From Macrostomum hystrix (lineage: Eukaryota; Platyhelminthes; Macrostomidae): DNA of 64,000 bases. The stretch is from the NCBI GenBank assembly GCA_950097015.1, contig CATNEN010000003.1:1178001-1242000 (forward strand), given 5' to 3'. A program made the position numbers and the translations under genes. Numbering within the stretch: position 1 is the stretch's first letter; each line of letters opens with the position of its first letter. This document shows positions 57,868 through 64,000 of this stretch, in pieces. Below the pieces are notes generated by a model. It saw nothing but the letters and a program-made list of their open reading frames with translations. It ran no database searches and was not told the origin of the DNA.

Positions 57868-60800
57868 ATGGTACTCAACTTGGATCCATGCCACGTGCAA
57901 GTGCTGCACTGCTCCCACTGCCAGTTTCTCACTCTGTCGGTGAGTCGCCTACTGGAGCACTGCCACACCCATAGGCAGGCCTCTGGCATTGTGTTCTATC
58001 AGTGCGAAGCCTGCGGCCTAGTTGGCACACACGAGTCGCTGCTGATCGAACACGCCAAAGCCTGGCACAAGGACATTAACCCGGCGCCAGTGAAGATCTT
58101 GTCTCGCTCAACTGTTAGCAACGAAGCCTTGGCAACTAGCGCTTGTGCATTCTGCGACTTTGTCTGCACGGACAGCGAGCACAGCCGCGGTGCTGACCGA
58201 CTGGCCGATCATTATCAAAACCAGCATAATGTGAAGAATGTCAGTTTGGGAATGCATCCGCAGCAGCAGCAGCAGCAGCATGATCAGGCCCGACCAGAAG
58301 GCGATCCAGATTTAGGCGTCGCCGCGGTCGGATTTCGTCGAGTTCTCGACATTCGTCGCAGGCCGGAGTGCCAGCAGATCAGCCTGCAGCATCGGTCGCA
58401 GCGAGTTGGCGCTGACGGCGGCGGCTATCGACGCGTCAGACGGCGCCGTCTGCGCATCGCCGGCATCGTGGACGACGAGGATGACGAAGATGTCGAAGAT
58501 GGCATTGTGGACGAGGATCGCGACGGCGACGATGAAATCGAAATTGACGACGAGGATGTTGAAGGCGGCAGAGGCGCAATAAGGGGACGAAACGGCGCTG
58601 ATGACGACGATTTCGTGATGACAGGCAGTGGCGGCGTTGTTGGCGCACCTTCGATTGTGATCGCGGCGACAGGCGCTGCAGCTAACGACCGAAACTGCTT
58701 GCTGCCGCCATCGCATGGACTGGTGAGCCTACTTCACATCTGCCGACTTATTAAAATAATAATAATTGCAGGAGGGCTGCGGGCAGTGGCACATCATTTG
58801 GTGGCACTAGACCCGCAGCCAGCGAGGAGGCAATTCTGCCCATTTCGCTGACTCCTGAGCACATACGCACACAGATACCGTACGCAGGCACACGCGCTCA
58901 CAGGTGTGTACATCTGCCCTGACTTTCTCATGGTCGGGCAGCGTACACACTCACTGTGCCTTGGAGGTTGGCCCTTAAGGGCGTAAATTGCACGACAAAC
59001 TTTCAAGCCTTCTCTCCGTGGCTGCGCCCAAATGAATGTGGCCTCGCCGCGGAATCGAGCTTAGGCGCCTTGTCCTTCAGGAGACTGCATCTCATTTATC
59101 TCGTCCTTTTTAAGAGTAATGTACTATTGTTCCTTGCCATAAAAATGATTTCCGCCCACTCTGCAGACTCTCAACCTTGTACCAGACGGCCCGCCGCCGT
59201 CGCTTAGCCGACTAGCTGACAATTCGATCATCAAAGTCGACGAAGATGCCGACGAAGACGAGGCAACCGACGATGCTGAGGAATCTTCAACCACAGTTTC
59301 TGGCGGCTTGTTCAATGGGACTGGCAGCGGTCTTGTCACTTATTTTGGTGACGACGACGATGCCGAAGCTGACTACATCGTTGCCAAAGGAGCTGCCGGA
59401 GCGTCGTCTTCGTCGTCATTCGTTCTGGCCAGGCGGCCGGCCGTCGCTTCGGTGTCCTCGACCCCGACTGTCCCGCCGCTGATATTGAGGCACACGAAAG
59501 CGCGTCAGCGTTCCGCCGCTGCGGCAGATTGTTCTACAGCTGGCGCAGCTGCTTCATCTTCATCAGCCTCTCCGATTGATGACGAAAATCCGTCCTCCAC
59601 TGCGGCTGGTGAGAAACTGATTTGCCATTGGATATAGGGATCGAGACCTACCTGAGATACATTGAGATCTACCTGAGATACTGGATATGGGTATTGAGAC
59701 CTACCTGAGATACCGGATATGGGTATTGAGACCTACCTGAGATACTGGATATGGGTATTGAGACCTACCTGAGATACTGGATATGGGTATTGAGACCTAC
59801 CTGAGATACTGGATATGGGTATTGAGTCCTACCTGACATACTGGATATGGGTATTGAGTCCTACCTGAGATACTGGATATGGGTATTGAGTCCTACCTGA
59901 GATACCGGATATGGGTATTGAGTCCTACCTGACATACTGGATATGGGTATTGAGACCTACCTGAGATACCGGATATGGGTATTGAGTCCTACCTGAGATA
60001 CTGGATATGGGTATTGAGTCCTAACTGAGATACTGGATATGGGTATTGAGACCTACCTGAGATACTGGATATGGGTATTGAGTCCTACCTGAGATACCGG
60101 ATATGGGTATTGAGTCCTACCTGAGATACTGGATATGGGTATTGAGTCCTACCTGAGATACTGGATATGGGTATTGAGACCTACCTGAGATACTGGATAT
60201 GGGTATTGAGACCTACCTGAGATACTGGATATGGGTATTGAGACCTACCTGAGATACTGGATATGGGTATTGAGACCTACCTGAGATACTGGATATGGGT
60301 ATTGAGACCTACCTGAGATACTGGATATGGGTATTGAGACCTACCTGAGATACTGGATATGGGTATTGAGACCTACCTGAGATACTGGATATGGGTATTG
60401 AGACCTACCTGAGATACTGGATGTATAAAACAAAAAATATACTTTGAAGTATGCTCTGAGCTGAAAACGCTGTCCCATCTATCCCTATCGCTATTGCCAG
60501 GTTGTCAATTGAAGTGCGACAAATGCGAGATGGTATTCGGCAGTGCCAAGGCCCTGAATCACCACCAGTCTAGGGCGCACGGAGCTCGTGGCGAGCTGTG
60601 CTGCGCCGAATGCCGGACCCGATTTGAGACCACCTTCGGCCTGCAGGAGCACACCCTTCTTGTGCACGGTCGCATTGTTGAACTGTGGGGCTGCGACGTC
60701 TGCCAGCGAGTGTTCACCCATCTGAGCTCAATGCGCCGGCACAAGAGATTGGCCCATTCAAATCAGAAGCTAATCCACGTATGCGGCAAATGCGGCATGG

Positions 60801-60898
60801 TGTTCTCGCGCAAAGACAAATTGCTGCTGCATCACAGGCGTCACGTGCCCTGCTCGCAGCGGCCCGGTGCGAAAACTATTGATAAGAAGGCTTGTTAG
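57868..60898 (+). CDS. C2H2 zinc-finger protein with acidic linker, 3 exons, 564 aa
   Basis: Exons 57868-58722, 59167-59608 and 60501-60898 join in frame (1695 nt). The first exon opens with three atypical fingers (CSHCQFLTLSVSRLLEHCHTH; CEACGLVGTHESLLIEH...H; CAFCDFVCTDSEH... with H-x4-H). A polyglutamine run, an Arg-rich patch and a long Asp/Glu-rich region (DDEDDEDVEDG) follow. Exon 2 is disordered, acidic and Ser/Ala-rich. Exon 3 has four good C2H2 fingers in tandem: CDKCEMVF, CAECRTRF, CDVCQRVF and CGKCGMVF. This fits a DNA-binding regulator in the nucleus (family knowledge). I cannot assign an orthologue. Intron 1 holds a SINE in reverse orientation and intron 2 is nearly all a 32-bp minisatellite. 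The frame may extend a few codons 5' of the ATG to an acceptor at 57834. Confidence 0.88.
58737..59100 (-). mobile_element. SINE family 1 copy in zinc-finger gene intron 1
   Basis: It has the same body as the 54.3 kb copy, in the same orientation, beginning with a TTATTATTATT-type tail (plus-strand AATAATAATAATTGCAGG) and ending near a weak tRNA-like head. It fills most of the 444-bp intron between exons 1 and 2 of the zinc-finger gene. Confidence 0.8.
59645..60425. repeat. 32-bp minisatellite in zinc-finger gene intron 2, about 24 copies
   Basis: Unit GATACTGGATATGGGTATTG then AGACCTACCTGA. Two unit types (GAGACC and GAGTCC) and a GATACCGG variant are mixed on the left, while the right end is uniform. 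It fills nearly the whole intron. Confidence 0.97.
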
Positions 60899-60984
60899 GC
60901 CATTGACTAAACTCATCTGCGTTGCCTGCGTGGCTTAAGCTGTGTCTTTGTAATTCTTAGTCTAAGTGGCCTCTCGCACCTAGG

Positions 60985-61265
60985 TCCCTGAGCTCCGGGG
61001 CGTGGCCACATTCATTTGGGGCGCAGCCGCGGAGAGAAGGCTTGGGGACTTGTCGTGCAATTTACGCCAACCTCCAAGGCACAATGAGAGTGTACACTGC
61101 CTGACGATGAGAAAGTCAGGGCAGATGTACACACCTGTGTGTGCGTGTGTGCTCAGGAGTCAGTGAATTGGACAGAATTGCCTCCTCGCTGGCTGCGGGT
61201 CCAGTGTCACCAAATGATGAGCCACTGCCTGCAGCCCTCCTGCAATTATTATAATTATTTGTCAG
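60985..61265 (+). mobile_element. SINE family 1 copy downstream of the zinc-finger gene
   Basis: It runs from CTGAGCTCCGGGGCGTGGCC through CATTTGGGGCGCAGCCG and GACGATGAGAAAGTCAGGGC to a GCAATTATTATAATTATT tail. The tRNA head is mostly missing. A second partial motif (CATGACTTTCTCATTGTCAG) lies at 61319-61338. Confidence 0.8.
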
Positions 61266-62325
61266 ATGTATCTTAATATTAATATCCAGTGGGGAGAGCA
61301 CAGCCTTAAAAATACTGCCATGACTTTCTCATTGTCAGTCTGTGTGATCATGGGCGCAATTTTCACACTCGATCAGCTGGAGATCAAGAAGAAGTACTTT
61401 AGTTGGTTTCTGAATTGTTTTGATTTGATTTGATTTTTTGAGCAATGTTGTACATGGTACATGTATATGCATTCTGAAATATTAAAACATTCATATTTGT
61501 TATGTTCACCATTTGTTAGTTTTTTTGTGGCTTGCAGTTTCTAGCATAACAAGTTATATACTACTTATTAAAACTTATTATGTACAATTCGCGACTTTCA
61601 CTGCTAGACAGGCAGTGGGTAAAACTTCTTTTCCATTTTCCCTAACTTTATAATTATCGCATATTCTCCACACTTGTTACAACCTTTTAAAATAGACCAT
61701 TTTGTTTTGTTATCAGAAAACAAGTTTCTTAGGAATCTAATAGATTTCTATTCATTCTCGGATTCGCTTGAGTTCATACTCTTATCATGCTACTTGTGAG
61801 TAGTTACGCACTCTAGCCAGTCTTTATTTATAGATGCAGCAGCAGTGTTACTGTGCATTTCGCCGTGCTGTTTCTTTGTTTAATTAAACAGAATTTGATT
61901 TCTCTTCGTCAGGCAGAAATCGTTGTCATAAAAGGTTCTGATCATCAGGCCTCTGAAATACAAAAAACAAGCGAGGTCACCAAAATATCCCTAATTACAA
62001 TTTTCCTAGTAGTGCCATTGTCTTCTAAGCGAGTACTATTATAATGTGATTCATCCTTCAATGCTTCATAGCTTTTTATAGTCTGCATTCTGATTGATCG
62101 TGTTTTGTAAATCATTAAATATATTATTGCATACGCTTAGCAATCGCTTTTACCTCTGTTTGTTTGTAGTCTCTAAATACGAAGCTTTTTGTTAATCTTA
62201 ATTATTTTGGCCGACTTAATAGGCTTAGACCTAGAGTGTGGTAAAATTAAACCAACTATTTTAGTCCTGATTTGGCTATTTGTCATTTGTAACGTGACCT
62301 TTCCTAGGGCTGCAAACGGGTAGCC
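61266..62325. other. AT-rich gap before the terminal array, no gene
   Basis: No coding signal; a CAGCAGCAG word and AT-rich sequence only. Confidence 0.45.
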
Positions 62326-62329
62326 TGTT

Positions 62330-64000
62330 CACCTTAGTGGCTAAACAGGTAGCTATGGTTGTTCACATGCTGTTCCTTCAGCCTTGCAACTTCAGTGGCT
62401 AAACAGGTAGCTATGGTTGTTCACACCTGTTCCTTCAGCCTTGCAACTTCAGTGGCTAAACAGGTAGCTATGGTTGTTCACACCTGTTCCTTCAGCCTTG
62501 CAACTTCAGTGGCTAAACAGGTAGCTATGGTTGTTCACATGCTGTTCCTTCAGCCTTGCAACTTCAGTGGCTAAACAGGTAGCTATGGTTGTTCACACCT
62601 GTTCCTTCAGCCTTGCAACTTCAGTGGCTAAACAGGTAGCTATGGTTGTTCACACCTGTTCCTTCAGCCTTGCAACTTCAGTGGCTAAACAGGTAGCTAT
62701 GGTTGTTCACCTGCTGTTCCTTCAGCCTTGCAACTTCAGTGGCTAAACAGGTAGCTATGGTTGTTCACATGCTGTTCCTTCAGCCTTGCAACTTCAGTGG
62801 CTAAACAAGTAGCTATGGTTGTTCACATGCTGTTCCTTCAGCCTTGCAACTTCAGTGGCTAAACAGGTAGCTATGGTTGTTCACATGCTGTTCCTTCAGC
62901 CTTGCAACTTCAGTGGCTAAACAGGTAGCTATGGTTGTTCACATGCTGTTCCTTCAGCCTTGCAACTTCAGTGGCTAAACAGGTAGCTATGGTTGTTCAC
63001 ATGCTGTTCCTTCAGCCTTGCAACTTCAGTGGCTAAACAGGTAGCTATGGTTGTTCACACCTGTTCCTTCAGCCTTGCAACTTCAGTGGCTAAACAGGTA
63101 GCTATGGTTGTTCACATGCTGTTCCTTCAGCCTTGCAACTTCAGTGGCTAAACAGGTAGCTATGGTTGTTCACACCTGTTCCTTCAGCCTTGCAACTTCA
63201 GTGGCTAAACAGGTAGCTATGGTTGTTCACCTGCTGTTCCTTCAGCCTTGCAACTTCAGTGGCTAAACAGGTAGCTATGGTTGTTCACATGCTGTTCCTT
63301 CAGCCTTGCAACTTCAGTGGCTAAACAAGTAGCTATGGTTGTTCACATGCTGTTCCTTCAGCCTTGCAACTTCAGTGGCTAAACAGGTAGCTATGGTTGT
63401 TCACATGCTGTTCCTTCAGCCTTGCAACTTCAGTGGCTAAACAGGTAGCTATGGTTGTTCACATGCTGTTCCTTCAGCCTTGCAACTTCAGTGGCTAAAC
63501 AGGTAGCTATGGTTGTTCACATGCTGTTCCTTCAGCCTTGCAACTTCAGTGGCTAAACAGGTAGCTATGGTTGTTCACACCTGTTCCTTCAGCCTTGCAA
63601 CTTCAGTGGCTAAACAGGTAGCTATGGTTGTTCACATGCTGTTCCTTCAGCCTTGCAACTTCAGTGGCTAAACAGGTAGCTATGGTTGTTCACACCTGTT
63701 CCTTCAGCCTTGCAACTTCAGTGGCTAAACAGGTAGCTATGGTTGTTCACCTGCTGTTCCTTCAGCCTTGCAACTTCAGTGGCTAAACAGGTAGCTATGG
63801 TTGTTCACATGCTGTTCCTTCAGCCTTGCAACTTCAGTGGCTAAACAGGTAGCTATGGTTGTTCACATGCTGTTCCTTCAGCCTTGCAACTTCAGTGGCT
63901 AAACAGGTAGCTATGGTTGTTCACACCTGTTCCTTCAGCCTTGCAACTTCAGTGGCTAAACAGGTAGCTATGGTTGTTCACACCTGTTCCTTCAGCCTTG
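62330..64000. repeat. 56-58-bp tandem array with higher-order structure, running off the window end
   Basis: Unit GGCTAAACAGGTAGCTATGG TTGTTCACATGCTGTTCCTT CAGCCTTGCAACTTCAGT, with three junction variants (CACATGCTG, CACACCTG, CACCTGCTG). The marker variant AAACAAGTAG occurs at 62803 and again at 63323, 520 bp apart, with the same order of variants following each. Confidence 0.96.

Overview
This window is nuclear DNA from an animal, most likely an invertebrate. The genes are broken by GT-AG introns, and they include a DEG/ENaC channel, a C2H2 zinc-finger protein, an ISOC2-type hydrolase and several single-pass receptors. The mobile DNA is tRNA-derived SINEs, non-LTR retrotransposons and hAT-like and foldback-like non-autonomous transposons. 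A UspA-domain gene, absent from vertebrates but known in flatworms, molluscs and cnidarians, fits an invertebrate. I cannot name the species; a flatworm or other lophotrochozoan is only a guess. All gene models were built by eye from splice consensus and reading phase.

Layout: 1-26 kb holds a minus-strand cluster of receptor-like genes. From high to low coordinates they are gene D (26008-17096, 14 exons, 694 aa), gene C (14198-9521, 14 exons, 750 aa), a decayed relic B (about 8100-7231) and an unrelated gene A (3983-1836, 6 exons, 473 aa). C and D share the same exon number, intron phases and domain order: signal peptide, an N-terminal beta-sandwich-like domain, four Ig-like modules of about 105 aa, one membrane helix and a tyrosine-containing tail. 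They are strongly diverged except for exon 2, which is nearly identical. From 26 to 36.8 kb is AT-rich DNA with one plus-strand gene (ISOC2) and several transposons. From 36.8 to 41.5 kb are a coiled-coil gene and a DUF4615 (C8orf33-like) gene. From 42.9 to 50.6 kb is a five-exon DEG/ENaC channel gene, at 55 kb a two-exon UspA gene, and at 57.9-60.9 kb a three-exon zinc-finger gene.

Minisatellites with units of 12 to about 58 bp make up very roughly a fifth of the window. They lie mainly in introns, in the 3' flanks of genes and in intergenic gaps. Many give long open frames in several registers, which I treat as artefacts. Four transposon insertions have convincing target-site duplications: a 5'-truncated non-LTR element (15 bp), a hAT-like MITE (8 bp), a long-inverted-repeat element (8 bp) and a MULE/foldback-like MITE (9 bp).

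The best candidate for something undescribed is the C/D receptor pair: a tandem family with alternating 1-0-1-0 intron phases, fast-diverging ectodomains and tails, and an N-terminal exon that seems to have been homogenised by recent gene conversion together with its minisatellite-filled intron.
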